From Desulfarculaceae bacterium (GTDB lineage: Bacteria > Desulfobacterota > Desulfarculia > Desulfarculales > Desulfarculaceae): DNA of 64,000 bases. Location: NCBI GenBank assembly GCA_020444545.1, contig JAHLKT010000004.1, positions 620,001-684,000 of the forward strand, given 5' to 3'. Positions 28,531 through 39,608 of the stretch are shown here, one piece after another. Position 1 is the stretch's first letter; each line of letters opens with the position of its first letter. The position numbers were made by a program, and so were the translations under genes. The notes beneath the pieces were generated by a model. That model searched no databases. It had not been told where the DNA came from and saw only the letters and a list, made by a program, of their open reading frames with translations.

Positions 28531-31025
28531 GACCCGCCTCCGACCCGCAGGTTGGCCACGGGCAACACCTGGCGGCGGCCCCGGAGCATTTGCCAGGCGT
28601 GGCCCGGACCGGGCACCAGCCAGGCCATGCGCGGGTGCAGGCCCTCGGCCAGGCGCAGGGGAAGCTCCAGCTCGCCTTGCTCCAGGCGCAGGCGCACCCT
28701 TCCCGGCGCGGCCAGGCCCAGGCCTTCGGCCGTGGCCGGGTGTAAATACAGCACCGCCTCCTCGGCCACCTTGGCCAGCACCGGCGAATAGGAGGCCAGC
28801 TCCTCGCCGGGCATGAACCCCGGACTCACCAGAATCTCCAGGGCGTCCTCGCCGGGCATGGCGGCCAGGGGCTCGTCCTCGGCCTCGTGCGGCCCCAAGC
28901 TCAGGGGCAGCAAACGTTGGCCATAGGGCGGCCGCCCATGCTCGAACAAATGTGCGAAGCCGGGATGGCGCTCGGCCAGCCATTCCCATCCGCTTTGGCG
29001 GGGCAGCTTTTCGCTGTGCGTGGATAACTCCCGGGCCATTTGCTCCAGCAGCGCAGCCGAAGAAAGCAGGCCGCCGCCGGGCGCGTCCAGGGAATAGACC
29101 CGGGGCGGGTGTCCGCCGCCGGACACCTGATCCAAAGGCGTGCCCACCTCGCCGGCCGAGAGGGCCCGTTGCAAACGGCCCTCCTGGTTGACCAGGCTGG
29201 CGCCCTGGCCTTCGAAGAGGTTGGCCACCGGGAGAAAGACCCCGGCCTTGGCCTCGCAGGGATTGGGCAGGTGGTCCAGCACCACCAACAGCTCCAGACC
29301 CTCCAGGGCGCGGGCCAGGCGGGCGCGGTCCGGGAAGCTGAACAGGGGGTCGCTCTCCACGGCCAGCAGGGCCTTGACCTCGCCCGCTTCCACGGCCTCC
29401 AGAAGATTGTCTTCAGCCCCCTCGTCAGGGTTGACCAGCGCCGCGCCCATGGCGTTGGCCCCGGGCAAGACGTAGAACAACCCCGCTTCCTGGCCATGCT
29501 CGCCGAGCACCCCGGCCAGGCCCGCCGCGCGGCCGGGCAGGCCCTGGGGCACCAGGTCCGTGCCGCAGACCAGCACCGGCCGCTCACTCTTGGCCAGGGC
29601 GCGGGCCAGGCGCTTGAGCTCGCGCAGCTCCGGCTTGCTCAAGCCCGCCGCGTCGTCCGGGCCCATGAGATGCGGGTGCTCGGCCTCCAGCTTGCGCCGT
29701 TCCTTGGCCCGGAAGCTCTGCTTCACCAGCCAGGCCAAAGCGTTCTCCAACACCCCGGGAGCGAGAGGAAGGTGCTTTACCGTCAGGGGCAGCTCGCTGG
29801 GGCGGGGGTCCAGACGGCCTACCGTGGCCCCGCTCCGCCAGGCCTTGCGCAGGGCCAAGGCCAGCATGGGGGCCTCGCCCAGGGGCTCCACCCCCACGGC
29901 CAGGATGAAATCGGCCCGCTCCAGCTCGCGCAGGGACACGGCCAGCTGGGGTGTAAGGCCCTGGGCCACCGCCCGCACCCGCAGGGCCAGGTCCGGCTCC
30001 AGGAAGAAGCGGGCCCCGCTCCATCCCTGCTCCGCGCAGAGCCGCTGCAAGGCGATCATGCCCTCCAGGCCCAGGCGGGGCGAGCCCAGGGCGGCCACCG
30101 CGCTTGGGCCGTGCTCCCGGGCGATGAACCCCAGGCGCTTGGCCGCCTTGCGCAGGGCCGCGTTGGTTTCGACCTCCTGGCCGTCGATGCGCGCCGTGCG
30201 GGGCCTGCGGTGGTGGTCGGCAAAGCCGTAGCCATAGCGCCCCCGGTCGCAGATGAAGTGGCCGTTGACCTCGAGCGAAGGGCGGGCCTCCTGGCGCACC
30301 ACCCGGCGGTAGCGCACGTTTAGCGTGGTGGCGCAGCCCAGGGAGCAATGGGGGCAGATGCTCTCGGCCCGCGCGAAGTCCCAGTAGCGCCCCTCATAGC
30401 GCGAGGGCTTGTCCGTGTACACGCCGGTGGGGCACAGGTCCACCACGTTGCCCGCGAAGGGGCTTTGCAAACGGCCGCTTTGCTGGCGGCCGAAATAGGT
30501 GCGCCAGCCTATCTGCATTGCTCCCAGGTCGCGCCCGCCCGCGTACTCTTGATAAAAACGGCGGCAGCGCCAGCAGTGGATGCAGCGGTTCATCTCGTGG
30601 GACACGAAGGGCCCCAGGTCCTGGTCGCGGTAGGTGCGCTTGGGCCCGTCGTAGCGCCGGATGCCGTGGCCGCTGGACACGGTCATGTCCTGCAGCAGGC
30701 ACTGGCCGCCCTCGTCGCACACCGGGCAGTCGTGGGGGTGGTTGAGCATGAGCCACTCCACCACGTGCCGCCTAAAGGCCTGGGCCTCGGGGTGCACCGT
30801 GGAAACCACCATGCCGTCCCGCGCCTCGGTCATGCAGCTCATCTCCAGGCCCTTGACCGGGCCCTCCAGGAACATCACCGCGCACATGCGGCAGGCCCCC
30901 ACCGAGCCCAGGGCCTCGTGATAGCAGAAGCGCGGGATATAGATGCCCAGCTGCTCCGCGGCCGCGATGACCTTGGTTCCCTTGGCCACCTCCACGGGCC
31001 GGTTGTCTATGGTCAGGCGCGGCAT
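28527..31025 (-). CDS. nuoG: NADH-quinone oxidoreductase subunit G
   Basis: An 832-residue iron-sulfur subunit of the NADH-oxidising arm. The N-terminal [2Fe-2S] ferredoxin domain has [16 protein letters not shown]. Next come [10 protein letters not shown] with the His-Cys3 cluster, CIHCWRC, and the extra N7-type motif CPHCSLGC with a later cysteine in GHFICDRG. The C-terminal molybdopterin-oxidoreductase-like domain is catalytically inactive in this family. ATG at 31025, four bases after nuoF. Confidence 0.94.
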   Translation of the reverse strand: MPRLTIDNRPVEVAKGTKVIAAAEQLGIYIPRFCYHEALGSVGACRMCAVMFLEGPVKGLEMSCMTEARDGMVVSTVHPEAQAFRRHVVEWLMLNHPHDCPVCDEGGQCLLQDMTVSSGHGIRRYDGPKRTYRDQDLGPFVSHEMNRCIHCWRCRRFYQEYAGGRDLGAMQIGWRTYFGRQQSGRLQSPFAGNVVDLCPTGVYTDKPSRYEGRYWDFARAESICPHCSLGCATTLNVRYRRVVRQEARPSLEVNGHFICDRGRYGYGFADHHRRPRTARIDGQEVETNAALRKAAKRLGFIAREHGPSAVAALGSPRLGLEGMIALQRLCAEQGWSGARFFLEPDLALRVRAVAQGLTPQLAVSLRELERADFILAVGVEPLGEAPMLALALRKAWRSGATVGRLDPRPSELPLTVKHLPLAPGVLENALAWLVKQSFRAKERRKLEAEHPHLMGPDDAAGLSKPELRELKRLARALAKSERPVLVCGTDLVPQGLPGRAAGLAGVLGEHGQEAGLFYVLPGANAMGAALVNPDEGAEDNLLEAVEAGEVKALLAVESDPLFSFPDRARLARALEGLELLVVLDHLPNPCEAKAGVFLPVANLFEGQGASLVNQEGRLQRALSAGEVGTPLDQVSGGGHPPRVYSLDAPGGGLLSSAALLEQMARELSTHSEKLPRQSGWEWLAERHPGFAHLFEHGRPPYGQRLLPLSLGPHEAEDEPLAAMPGEDALEILVSPGFMPGEELASYSPVLAKVAEEAVLYLHPATAEGLGLAAPGRVRLRLEQGELELPLRLAEGLHPRMAWLVPGPGHAWQMLRGRRQVLPVANLRVGGGS

Positions 31026-31029
31026 GGCG

Positions 31030-32295
31030 TCAATTGCCCTTAAAGGGACAGCAGCCCTGGGCCACGTGCTCCAAGAGCTCGTCCCGAAAGTTTTCCAGCA
31101 GTCCGATGACCGGCGCGGCCGCGCCCGGCGCGAAGCCGCAGTAGGAGTGGTCCATGGCCTTGGCCAGCTCGCCCAGGCGGTCGATGCAGCCCTCGTCCGC
31201 CTCGCCCAGCTCGATCTTGAGCAACAGATGGCGCATGTAGGGCAGGCCCTCGCGGCAAGGGGTGCACCAGCCGCAGGACTCGCGGGCAAAGAAGGTGACC
31301 AGGTTCAGGCAGGCCGAGACCAGGCAGGCCCCCTCGTCGAAGACGATGATGGCCCCGGTGCCCAGGCGATGGCCGATGGCGGCCAGGGCCTCGAAGTCCA
31401 TGGCCACGTCCAGATCCTTGGGCGCCAACAGCTTGGTGCTGGCCCCTCCCGGCAAACAGGCCTTGAACGCGCCGCCCTTCATGCCCCCCGCGTGCTCGAA
31501 GATGATCTCCCGAAGCGGCGTGCCGATGGGCAGCTCGTAGCAGTCGGGCTTGGCCACCATGCCGCTGACCCCGAAGAGCTTGGTGCCCGCCCCACCTTTG
31601 CTCACGGCCAGGCCCTTGAACCAGTCGGGCCCGTTGCGCAAGATGTGGGGCAGACAGGCCAGGGTCTCCACGTTGTTCACGATGGTGGGCCGGCCCCACA
31701 GACCGCTGTCGGTCATGTGGCCTTCCTTGTCCGGCCGGGGGCGCTCGCCCTGGATGGCCCGCACCTGGGCCGAGGCCTCGCCGCAGATGTAGCGGCCCGC
31801 GCTGCGGTGCAGGGCGATGTCGAAGTCGAAGCCGCTGCCCAGGATGTTCTCGCCCAAGAGGCCCTCATCCCGCGCCCGGGAAAACTCGCGCTCAAAGAGC
31901 TCGGCCTCTGGCTCGTAGGAGGGGCGGATAAAGATGATGGCCCGCTGGGCCTGATTGGCATAGCCCGCCAGGATGGTGCCCTCGATGATCTGATGGGGAT
32001 CGCAGCCCACCAGGATGCGGTCCTTGAAGGTGCCCGGCTCCATCTCATCGGTGTTGGGGATGATGTAGCGCGGGTGGGGCGCGTCGGCCCGGAGGAAGCT
32101 CCACTTGCGGCCGGTGGGGAAGCCGGCCCCACCCCGCCCCTTGAGGCCGGAGTCCAAGACCGCCTGGGTCAGCTCGTGGGGCTGCATCTCCCCGAGCACC
32201 TTGGCCAGGGCCTGGTAGCCGCCGGAGGCGCGGTATTCCTCCAGGGTGGCGGGCCGGTCGGGCCGGCGGTTTTGCAGCAGCACCTTCTCGCTCAT
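31030..32295 (-). CDS. nuoF: NADH-quinone oxidoreductase subunit F (NADH- and FMN-binding)
   Basis: A 421-residue subunit that oxidises NADH. The glycine-rich GLKGRGGAGFPTGRKW loop binds NADH/FMN, and ESCGWCTPCREG plus a later cysteine bind cluster N3. Its presence with NuoE and NuoG shows a full NADH-dependent complex I, not the truncated 11-subunit form found in many related anaerobes. It starts 2 bases after nuoE. Confidence 0.96.
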   Translation of the reverse strand: MSEKVLLQNRRPDRPATLEEYRASGGYQALAKVLGEMQPHELTQAVLDSGLKGRGGAGFPTGRKWSFLRADAPHPRYIIPNTDEMEPGTFKDRILVGCDPHQIIEGTILAGYANQAQRAIIFIRPSYEPEAELFEREFSRARDEGLLGENILGSGFDFDIALHRSAGRYICGEASAQVRAIQGERPRPDKEGHMTDSGLWGRPTIVNNVETLACLPHILRNGPDWFKGLAVSKGGAGTKLFGVSGMVAKPDCYELPIGTPLREIIFEHAGGMKGGAFKACLPGGASTKLLAPKDLDVAMDFEALAAIGHRLGTGAIIVFDEGACLVSACLNLVTFFARESCGWCTPCREGLPYMRHLLLKIELGEADEGCIDRLGELAKAMDHSYCGFAPGAAAPVIGLLENFRDELLEHVAQGCCPFKGN

Positions 32296-32297
32296 GC

Positions 32298-32819
32298 CTA
32301 ACGGTCCAACACCAGATGGCCGGGGGGCTGGTTTCTCAGTTCGTCCAAAACCTTGTCCAGGGACTGCGGGGTCAGGGGGCCATAGGGCTTGCCGTTGACC
32401 AGCATGGCCGGGGCGTACTCGCAGTAGCCGATGCAGGCCGAAGGCAAGACGGTGAACATGCCGTCCGGCGTGGTCTGGCCCACCTCCACCCCCAGACGGG
32501 CGCAGAGGTAGGTGACGATGCTCTCCTCCTCGGCCAAACAGGCCCAGCCCTCATGGCACATCCAGCACACCACCCCGTCGCACACGTGCAACACGAAGCG
32601 CCCCACCGGGCGGCGGTAGATGTAGTCGTAAAAGGTGGCCAGCTCCTCCAGCTCCAGCTCGCTCATGCCCAGCAAGGACGCGGCCTCGGCCAGGCCCTCG
32701 TCGGAGAGGTAGCCGTAGTGCCGCTGCACCGCGTACATCACGTCCACCGCCTTTTCGCGCGGGTGCTCGCTGGCCCTCACGTCCCGTTGCAATTCCTTTT
32801 TCAGCTTGGCTGGCAACAT
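32298..32819 (-). CDS. nuoE: NADH-quinone oxidoreductase subunit E ([2Fe-2S])
   Basis: A 173-residue thioredoxin-fold subunit with cluster N1a. Ligand cysteines are in HVCDGVVCWMC (residues 80-88) and ACIGYCEYAP (129-133). ELEELATFYDYIYRRPVGRF is the family's conserved lead-in. ATG at 32819, 8 bases after the nuoBCD stop. Confidence 0.94.
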   Translation of the reverse strand: MLPAKLKKELQRDVRASEHPREKAVDVMYAVQRHYGYLSDEGLAEAASLLGMSELELEELATFYDYIYRRPVGRFVLHVCDGVVCWMCHEGWACLAEEESIVTYLCARLGVEVGQTTPDGMFTVLPSACIGYCEYAPAMLVNGKPYGPLTPQSLDKVLDELRNQPPGHLVLDR

Positions 32820-32827
32820 GGCGGTCC

Positions 32828-35188
32828 CTAGCGGTCGATGTCCGGCAAGATGTAGTCCCAGGAGCCCAGCACCGCCACCAGATCGGGCAGGCTCAGACCC
32901 CGGCACATGTCCGGCAGCACCTGCATGTTGGCGAAGCCGGGCGCGCGGATGCGCAAGCGATAAGCCGCGTTGCTCCCGTCGCTGATCACATGGTAGCCCT
33001 GCTCGCCCCGGGGCGTCTCCACCGCGTGGTACACCTCGCCCGCGGGAATCTTGGGGCCCCGGGTGGCGTTGACGAAATGATGGATCAGGCTCTCGATGTC
33101 CTTGAGCGTGTCCTTCTTTTCGGGCAGATGATAGCGGTAGTCCTCGCTGAGCCAGCGCCCCGGGGGCATGCCCTCCATGGCCTGTTTTACGATCTCCAGG
33201 CTCTGGCGCATCTCGGCCACGCGCACTTTGTAACGCGCAAAGCAGTCGCCGCCGGTGGCGGTGGGCACTTCGAAGTAGAAGCGATCGTAGCCCGCGTAGG
33301 GCATCTTGTGGCGCAGATCCCACTCCAGGCCGCAGGCCCGCAGGTTGGGCCCGGTGACCCCCCACTCCTTGGCCCGCTCCAGTTCCAGCACGCCCACTCC
33401 CTCGGTGCGCCGCCGGAAGATGGGGTTTTCGCGCACCATCTTTTCATACTCTTGCAGGCGCTCTTCGAAAATCTCCACGAAGTGCCGCACCGGCTCGCGC
33501 CAGCCCTCGGGCAGGTCCAGAGCCACCCCCCCCAAGCGGAACCAGGAGGGATGCAGGCGGCCGCCGGTGATCATTTCCACGATGTCCATGATCATTTCGC
33601 GCTCGCGGAACTGGTAGAAGATGGGGGTCATGGCCCCCAGGTCCTGCACAAAGGTGCCGTAATAGAGCAGGTGGTTGCTCAGGCGGTAGAGCTCGGTGAG
33701 CATTATCCGGATGAACTGGGCCCGCTCGGGCACCTCGATGCCGGCCAGGGCCTCAACCGAGCAGAGGTAGGCCAGGTTGTTGCCCGCGCCGGAGAGATAG
33801 TCCACCCGGTCGGTGTAGGGGATGAACTGGTGCCAGGACTGGCGCTCGCCCAGCTTCTCCACCCCGCGATGATGGAAACCGATGTCCAGAGCCATGTCCT
33901 CGATGGTCTCGCCGTCCAGGGCCAGGACCACCCGCAGCAGGCCGTGGGTGCTGTAGTGGTGCGGCCCCAGGTTGAGCACCATGAGCTCGCCGCCCCGGCT
34001 GTCCACCAGGGCCCCGCCGTCCAGGGGCTCGTGGCGCTGGACGTCGTTCAGGCCGTAGGGCGCGTGCTCGGTGGCCCGGCCCGCGTAGTCCTTGCGCAGG
34101 GGGTGGCCCTCCCAGTCGTGGGGCAAGAGGATGCGCCGCAGGTCAGGATGGCCGCTGAACTCGATGCCGAACAGGTCGTACACCTCGCGCTCGTACCAAT
34201 CGGCCGAGGGCCACACGCCGGTGAGGCTGGGCGCAATGGGGTGCTCGCGGTCCAACGCGGCCTTCACCCGCACCCGGCTGACCGCGTCGAAGCTCAGCGC
34301 CTGGTAGCTCAGGGTGAAGCCGCCGCGCTGGTCCGGGTCGCGGCGGGCCGACTCGTCAATGGCCGTAAGGTCGTCCAGGCGCTGGTGGCGCGGCTGGCTG
34401 TGATGCTTGAGAAAATCCATCACCTCGGGCACCCGGGCCGCCTCGGCCCAGAGGGTGAGGTGGTCGTTGCTCTCCGGCTGCACCCGCACCACCTCGCCGA
34501 AGCGTTCGTGCACCTGAGCCCCCAGGCTGCGGTCTCCGTGGCTGGGCTCCACCCGCGCGGCGGGCGGGGTCCACATGTGCTCGGTGCGGCTGTCCGCGAA
34601 CCAGGGCGGGGTCACCGAGGTGCCGCGCACCGGCACCGCCGAGTAGCCCGGCCCCCGGGGGTCGCGGTCCTTGTCTTGGCCCAGGCGCAGGTGGTCGCGG
34701 CGGCCGCCCTGGCTACCCCCGGCCAGGTGCAGGATGCTCTTGGTGGGGCGCTCCTTTTTGATCTTTTCCTGCAACAAGACCAGGGCTTCCATAACCGCCT
34801 CGGGGCGGGGCGGGCAGCCGGGTATGTACACATCCACCGGCAAGAGCTGGTCCAGGCCCTGCACCACGCTGTACACGTCGTACATGCCGCCGGAGTTGCA
34901 GCAGGAGCCCATGGAGATGACCCACTTGGGCTCGGGCATCTGGTTGTAGAGCCGCACCACCGCCGGAGCGATTTTCTTGAAGACAGTGCCCGAGACGATG
35001 AGCAGGTCCGCCTGGCGGGGCGAGCCCCGAAACACCTCGGCTCCGAAGCGGGCCAGATCGTAACGCGCGGTGAAGACCGTGGCCTCCTCCACGAAGCAGC
35101 AGCTCAGCCCGAAGAACAGGGGCCACAGGCTGTAGGAGCGGGCCCAGTTGATCACCGCGTCCACCGCGCCCAGGGCCGTGCCGCTCAC
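32828..35188 (-). CDS. nuoBCD: NADH-quinone oxidoreductase subunit B/C/D fusion protein
   Basis: One 786-residue frame encodes three complex I subunits in series. NuoB (about 1-190) has the N2-cluster cysteines in LSCCFVEE (30-31), GSCCNSGG (96-97) and IPGCPPRPE (125). NuoC (about 215-375) has [15 protein letters not shown] at about 330. NuoD (about 395-786) has [13 protein letters not shown] and the quinone-pocket DRVDYLSG. No stop or frameshift interrupts it. The GTG start at 35188 overlaps the nuoA TGA (GTGA), so translation is coupled. An in-frame upstream extension to 35440 lies within nuoA and is ignored. NuoCD fusions are common; the triple fusion is known but less so. Confidence 0.93.
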   Translation of the reverse strand: MSGTALGAVDAVINWARSYSLWPLFFGLSCCFVEEATVFTARYDLARFGAEVFRGSPRQADLLIVSGTVFKKIAPAVVRLYNQMPEPKWVISMGSCCNSGGMYDVYSVVQGLDQLLPVDVYIPGCPPRPEAVMEALVLLQEKIKKERPTKSILHLAGGSQGGRRDHLRLGQDKDRDPRGPGYSAVPVRGTSVTPPWFADSRTEHMWTPPAARVEPSHGDRSLGAQVHERFGEVVRVQPESNDHLTLWAEAARVPEVMDFLKHHSQPRHQRLDDLTAIDESARRDPDQRGGFTLSYQALSFDAVSRVRVKAALDREHPIAPSLTGVWPSADWYEREVYDLFGIEFSGHPDLRRILLPHDWEGHPLRKDYAGRATEHAPYGLNDVQRHEPLDGGALVDSRGGELMVLNLGPHHYSTHGLLRVVLALDGETIEDMALDIGFHHRGVEKLGERQSWHQFIPYTDRVDYLSGAGNNLAYLCSVEALAGIEVPERAQFIRIMLTELYRLSNHLLYYGTFVQDLGAMTPIFYQFREREMIMDIVEMITGGRLHPSWFRLGGVALDLPEGWREPVRHFVEIFEERLQEYEKMVRENPIFRRRTEGVGVLELERAKEWGVTGPNLRACGLEWDLRHKMPYAGYDRFYFEVPTATGGDCFARYKVRVAEMRQSLEIVKQAMEGMPPGRWLSEDYRYHLPEKKDTLKDIESLIHHFVNATRGPKIPAGEVYHAVETPRGEQGYHVISDGSNAAYRLRIRAPGFANMQVLPDMCRGLSLPDLVAVLGSWDYILPDIDR

Positions 35189-35592
35189 TCCGCGTGGTTG
35201 CCGGGGGAGCGTCTTCCCCAAGTCAAACCTCCTTTGGCCCACACGTAGAACAGGCTCAGCAACAGAACGAAGATGAATAGGGTCATTTGCAGCCAGCCCA
35301 GGAAGCCCAGGCCCATGGCCGCCACCGCCCAGGTGAAGATGAATACGCCTTCGATATCGAACACCAGGAAGAACACCGCCACCAGGTAGAACACCGCCGG
35401 AAAGGCGAAGCGGGCCGATCCGGTGGGGATCAGGCCGCACTCATAAGGCATGTCCTTGTCCCGGGCGTGGCGCTTTTCCCCCAGCCACCAGGCCAGAAAA
35501 AGAAAAGAAGCCAGCAGGCCCAGCACCATCCCCGTGAAGATGAGCCAGCCCAACAGCTGCATTTGCCACGGCTGAAATACGGCGGAATCCAC
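35185..35592 (-). CDS. nuoA: NADH-quinone oxidoreductase subunit A
   Basis: A 135-residue membrane subunit with three spans, first gene of the nuo operon. [31 protein letters not shown] shows the conserved loop cysteine and second helix, and the following IEGVFIFTW the acidic residue. GTG start at 35592 with AAGGAG 6 bases upstream. Downstream order is A-BCD-E-F-G-H-I-J-K-L-M-N with gaps of at most 36 bases. Confidence 0.94.
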   Translation of the reverse strand: MDSAVFQPWQMQLLGWLIFTGMVLGLLASFLFLAWWLGEKRHARDKDMPYECGLIPTGSARFAFPAVFYLVAVFFLVFDIEGVFIFTWAVAAMGLGFLGWLQMTLFIFVLLLSLFYVWAKGGLTWGRRSPGNHAE

Positions 35593-35630
35593 GCGTGCTC
35601 CTTCGGGCTCCCCCCCGGGGGGCCTATCCT

Positions 35631-35661
35631 AGTGTAGGCGCTTTTAGCGGGTGGATGTCAA
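35631..35661 (-). promoter_or_regulatory. Putative sigma-70-type promoter of the nuo operon
   Basis: On the minus strand a perfect TTGACA (35656-35661) is followed after 19 bases by TACACT (35631-35636), about 40 bases upstream of nuoA. The spacer is long by one or two bases; an 18-base alternative (CTACAC) exists. Confidence 0.5.
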
Positions 35662-35782
35662 CGTTGGCCGCAATTATGGGTAAAAATCGGGTCCGGTGTT
35701 GCCATGCGCAACATTCCGGAAACTCTTCCGGCCTAACAACCGCACCCGTGGCAGTTTTTGCACACAATGACGGCCGCCTCCC

Positions 35783-35813
35783 TTGCATCGCGGGCAAGGG
35801 CGGTCCGTATAAT
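35783..35813 (+). promoter_or_regulatory. Putative promoter for the UbiA/pentose phosphate genes
   Basis: A perfect TATAAT at 35808-35813 preceded at 35783 by TTGCAT with a 19-base spacer. It lies about 110 bases upstream of the UbiA gene. The 35593-35921 gap between the divergent nuoA and ubiA genes otherwise holds no gene or clear riboswitch. Confidence 0.4.
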
Positions 35814-35921
35814 AGGAACCAAGCCGAGGGTTTTGGGGCCGGATGTGGCCGGCCCGGGAGGGGCTCCACGGTTCGCCGCCCCGTTGATTCAGGACCGCGC
35901 CAAGGCCCCCGGCCGGGGAAA

Positions 35922-36875
35922 ATGACAGCTAACGCTCTGAATATCGAAGTTTGGCGGCAGAGGCTGGGCCTGTTCCTGGCCCTGTCGCGCACCCCGCACG
36001 GCATTTTGGACCTGGCCACCCCGGCGGTGGCCGCCCTGCTTTGGCTGGGGGCCTTCCCGCCCCTGTCCACCACCCTGCTGGGCCTGATCACCGCCTTTGC
36101 GGGCTACACCTCGGTCTACGCCCTCAACGATCTGGTGGACGTGGCCAGCGACCGGGACAAGCTGGCCGCCTCGCCAACGCGCGGCGCGGAAGGCTATCTG
36201 GACGCGGTGGGGGTCCGCCATCCCGTGGCCCAGGGCCTGCTCAGCCTGCCGGCGGCGGTGGGCTGGTTCGCGCTGTGGTCATTGGTGGCCATGACGGGGG
36301 CCTATCTGCTCAACCCGGTGTGCCTGGTGTTGTTCTTGGCCGGGGCGGGGCTGGAGATTTTCTATTGCCTGCTCCTGAAGATCACCCACCTGCGCACCTA
36401 CGTCAGCGGCCTGGTCAAGACGGTGGGCGGGGTGGCGGCGGTCTTCGCGGTGGACCCGGCCCCATCGCCCTGGTTTTTGCTGGCCCTATGGGCCTGGCTC
36501 TTCTGTTGGGAGATCGGGGGGCAGAACATCCCGGCCGACTGGCACGACATCACCGAGGACCGGGGCCTGGGGGCGCGCACCCTGCCGGTGGTCTACGGCG
36601 CGCGGCGGGCCAGCCTGCTGGTGCTGCTCAGCCTGGGCCTGGCCGTGGTGCTGAGCCTGGTGGTGCTGGCCCTGGCTCCCTTGCGCACGCCCTGGCCCTT
36701 CGCCCTGCTGGCCTGGGTGGCGGGGTTGTATTTGCTGATCCTGCCGGCCTGGGACCTTTGGCAAAGCCAGGCCCGCGGCGGCGCCACCCGCCTGTTCAAC
36801 CGGGCCAGCTACTACCCTTTGACCATGCTGACCCTGGCTCTGTTGAGCCTGCTGGCCCGCACCCCGGCTCCCTGA
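35922..36875 (+). CDS. UbiA-family prenyltransferase
   Basis: A 317-residue membrane enzyme with about eight or nine helices that transfers a prenyl chain to an aromatic acceptor. Both metal/diphosphate motifs are seen: NDLVDVASDRD (about 65-75) and DWHDITEDRGLGARTLP (about 206-222). With ubiE/menG at 43152 in the neighbourhood it may act in quinone synthesis, but hydroxybenzoate, DHNA and tetrapyrrole prenylation cannot be told apart here. ATG at 35922 follows GGGGAA. It is 36 bases ahead of tkt on the same strand and may be cotranscribed with it. Confidence 0.88.
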   Translation: MTANALNIEVWRQRLGLFLALSRTPHGILDLATPAVAALLWLGAFPPLSTTLLGLITAFAGYTSVYALNDLVDVASDRDKLAASPTRGAEGYLDAVGVRHPVAQGLLSLPAAVGWFALWSLVAMTGAYLLNPVCLVLFLAGAGLEIFYCLLLKITHLRTYVSGLVKTVGGVAAVFAVDPAPSPWFLLALWAWLFCWEIGGQNIPADWHDITEDRGLGARTLPVVYGARRASLLVLLSLGLAVVLSLVVLALAPLRTPWPFALLAWVAGLYLLILPAWDLWQSQARGGATRLFNRASYYPLTMLTLALLSLLARTPAP

Positions 36876-36911
36876 ACCAAAACAGCCAATCTACTTTAAA
36901 GGTCTTGTAAC

Positions 36912-38966
36912 ATGAGCGACCCACGCAACGATCCCCTCCGGCCCGCTTCTCCCCTGGACGAGCAGTGCATCAACACCATCCGCTTTTTGGCGGTGGACGC
37001 GGTGGAGAAGGCCAACTCGGGCCACCCCGGCATGCCCATGGGCAGCGCGGCCAAGACCTACACCCTGTGGGACCGCTTTTTGCGTTTCAATCCCCGCGAT
37101 CCGGACTGGCCCGACCGCGACCGCTATGTGCTCTCGGCCGGGCACGGCTCCATGCTGCTCTACGCCCTGCTCCACCTCACCGGCTACGACCTGCCCTTGG
37201 AGCAGATCAAAAACTTTCGCCAGTGGGGCAGCATCACCCCCGGCCACCCGGAAAACACCCACACTCCGGGGGTGGAGGCCACCACCGGCCCCCTGGGTCA
37301 GGGGATCAGCAGCGCGGTGGGTATGGCCATCGCCGAGCAGGCCCTGGCCGCGCGCTACAACCGGCCGGGACACGAGATCGTGGACCACTTCACCTACGTG
37401 GACGCCAGCGACGGCGACCTAATGGAGGGGGTAGCCTCGGAGGCGGCTTCCCTGGCCGGGCATCTGCGTCTGGGCAAGCTCATCGTGATGTACGACGACA
37501 ACCACATCTCCATAGAGGGCGACACGGCCATCTCCTTTGACGAGGACCGGGGCGCGCGCTTCGCGGCCTACGGCTGGCAGGTGATCCGCGTGGCCGACGG
37601 CAACGCCGTGGCCGCCGTGGCCGCCGCCCTGGAGCAGGCCCGGGCCGAGGGTGAGCGTCCGACCCTCATCCAGGCGCGCACCCACATCGGCTTCGGCAGC
37701 CCCCACAAGCAGGACAGCGCCGACGCCCACGGCAGCCCCCTGGGCGCGGAGGAGGTGAAGCTGACCAAGGAGAACCTGGGTTGGCCTCTGGAACCCGCCT
37801 TCTTGATCCCGGACGAGGTGGGCGAGCACATGGGACAAGCCGTGGAGCGGGGCGCGGCCTGGCAGGCGGAATGGGACCAGAAGTTCGCGGCCTATGAGAA
37901 GGAGTTCTCGGAGCTGGCCGCCGAGTTCCGCCGCACCCAGGCGGGCCGCCTGCCCGAGGGCTGGGAGCGCGATCTGCCGGGGTTCGCGCCGGGCGACGGC
38001 CCCCTGGCCACGCGCAAGGCCAGCGGCAAGGTGATCAACGCGCTCTCGCCCCATCTGCCCGAGCTCATGGGCGGCTCGGCCGACCTCTCGCCCAGCACCA
38101 ACACCATCATGAGCGGCAAGGGCGATTTCGAGCCGGGCACCCCCGAGGGGCGCAACATGCACTTCGGGGTGCGCGAGCACGGCATGACCGCGGTGCTCAA
38201 CGGCATGGCGCTGCACAAGGGGCTCATCCCCTACGGGGCCACCTTCATGATCTTCAGCGACTATCTGCGCCCCTCCTTGCGCGTGGCCGCTCTGAGCAAA
38301 ATCAAGATCATTCTGGTGCTCACTCACGACAGCATCGGCCTGGGCGAGGACGGCCCCACCCACCAGCCGGTGGAGCAGCTTTTGGGCCTCAGGTCGGTGC
38401 CCAACCTGCTGCTCCTGCGCCCGGCCGACGCCAACGAGACCGCTGCCGCCTGGCGCGCGGCCCTGGAGCACCAGGGCGGTCCGGTGTGCCTGGTGCTCAC
38501 CCGCCAGAAGCTGCCCATCCTGGACCCGGCCGCGTATCCCGGCCTGGCCGAGGGCGTAGCCAAGGGCGGCTACGTGCTCAGCGAAGCCGAGGGCGGCTCC
38601 CCGGCCCTGGCCCTGGTGGCCACGGGATCGGAGGTGTCGCTGGCCCTACAAGCCCAGGCCCAACTGGCCGGGGAAGGCTTGGCCGCGCGAGTGGTGAGCC
38701 TGCCCGCCTGGGAGCTGTTCCGCGACCAGCCCGAGGCCTACCGCCGCGAGGTGTTGCCCCAGGGCCTGCCCCTGTTGGTCATCGAGGCCGGGGTGAGCCT
38801 GGGCTGGCGGCCCTATCTGCGGCCCGATCCCCTGGTGGAGGTCATCGGGGTGGACACCTTCGGGGCCTCGGCCCCGGGGCCCGAGGTCATGGCCCACTAC
38901 GGCTTCAGCCTGGACAACGTGGTCTCGCGGGCCCGCGAGCTGCTGGCCCGGGCCAAGGGCGCCTAG
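36912..38966 (+). CDS. tkt: Transketolase
   Basis: A 684-residue thiamine-diphosphate enzyme moving two-carbon units between sugar phosphates in the pentose phosphate pathway. GHPGMPMG near residue 37, GPLGQG, the ThDP/Mg motif DGDLMEG (about 167) and the pyrimidine-domain FGVREHGM with catalytic Glu are intact. Followed by HAD, gnd and zwf with gaps of 11-12 bases, forming a pentose phosphate operon. Confidence 0.96.
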   Translation: MSDPRNDPLRPASPLDEQCINTIRFLAVDAVEKANSGHPGMPMGSAAKTYTLWDRFLRFNPRDPDWPDRDRYVLSAGHGSMLLYALLHLTGYDLPLEQIKNFRQWGSITPGHPENTHTPGVEATTGPLGQGISSAVGMAIAEQALAARYNRPGHEIVDHFTYVDASDGDLMEGVASEAASLAGHLRLGKLIVMYDDNHISIEGDTAISFDEDRGARFAAYGWQVIRVADGNAVAAVAAALEQARAEGERPTLIQARTHIGFGSPHKQDSADAHGSPLGAEEVKLTKENLGWPLEPAFLIPDEVGEHMGQAVERGAAWQAEWDQKFAAYEKEFSELAAEFRRTQAGRLPEGWERDLPGFAPGDGPLATRKASGKVINALSPHLPELMGGSADLSPSTNTIMSGKGDFEPGTPEGRNMHFGVREHGMTAVLNGMALHKGLIPYGATFMIFSDYLRPSLRVAALSKIKIILVLTHDSIGLGEDGPTHQPVEQLLGLRSVPNLLLLRPADANETAAAWRAALEHQGGPVCLVLTRQKLPILDPAAYPGLAEGVAKGGYVLSEAEGGSPALALVATGSEVSLALQAQAQLAGEGLAARVVSLPAWELFRDQPEAYRREVLPQGLPLLVIEAGVSLGWRPYLRPDPLVEVIGVDTFGASAPGPEVMAHYGFSLDNVVSRARELLARAKGA

Positions 38967-38978
38967 GGAGGAGCGGGC

Positions 38979-39596
38979 ATGAAACCAAGCATAGACACGC
39001 TGCTGTTGGACATAGGCGGGGTGCTGCTGACCAACGGCTGGGACCGGCACAGCCGCAAGGAGGCCTGCGCCAAGTTCGGCCTGGACCCGGAGGACACCGA
39101 CGAGCGCCACCACCTGACCTTCGACACCTACGAAGAGGGCAAGCTCAGCCTGGACGAGTATCTGGAGCGGGTGGTGTTTCACCAACCGCGCCCCTTCGGG
39201 CCCGCCGAGTTCAAGGAGTTCATGTTCGCCCAGTCCGAGGCCCTGCCCGACATGCTGGATTTCATCCGCCGCCTCAAACAGGCCCACGGCCTGCACGTGG
39301 TGGCGGTGAGCAACGAGGGGCGTGAGCTAACCGAGCACCGCATCGCCAAGTTCCGCCTGCACGAAGTGTTTGATTTCTTCGTGAGCTCCTGCTTCGTGCA
39401 CTACCGCAAGCCGGACCAGGACATGTACCGCCTGGCCCTGGACGGGGTGCAGAGCGCGGCGCACAAAACGGTGTACATTGACGACAGGCTGATGTTCGTG
39501 CAAGTGGCCCAGAGCCTGGGGCTGCACGGCATCCATCACCAGGGTTACGCCTCCACCCGGCAACAGCTCGCCGAGCTGGGCCTGGCGGACCAATAG
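38979..39596 (+). CDS. HAD-family hydrolase (YihX-like phosphatase)
   Basis: A 205-residue HAD superfamily protein. Motif I is LLDIGGVL: the nucleophile Asp is present and the +2 acid is Gly, as in the YihX/epoxide-hydrolase-N subgroup. Motif II is VAVSNEG, motif III the lysine in HYRKPDQDMYRLAL, and motif IV YIDDR. All catalytic positions except the +2 acid are present. Set between tkt and gnd, it may act on a sugar phosphate; YihX of E. coli acts on glucose-1-phosphate. GGGAGGAG precedes the ATG. Confidence 0.86.
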   Translation: MKPSIDTLLLDIGGVLLTNGWDRHSRKEACAKFGLDPEDTDERHHLTFDTYEEGKLSLDEYLERVVFHQPRPFGPAEFKEFMFAQSEALPDMLDFIRRLKQAHGLHVVAVSNEGRELTEHRIAKFRLHEVFDFFVSSCFVHYRKPDQDMYRLALDGVQSAAHKTVYIDDRLMFVQVAQSLGLHGIHHQGYASTRQQLAELGLADQ

Positions 39597-39608
39597 CGGA
39601 CGGGACAT

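Noticed and set aside
32990-35248. A 752-codon plus-strand frame opposite nuoBCD
   Set aside because: Antisense shadow of the nuo genes. Composition is rich in His, Val, Gly and Ala, with no recognisable domain or ribosome site.
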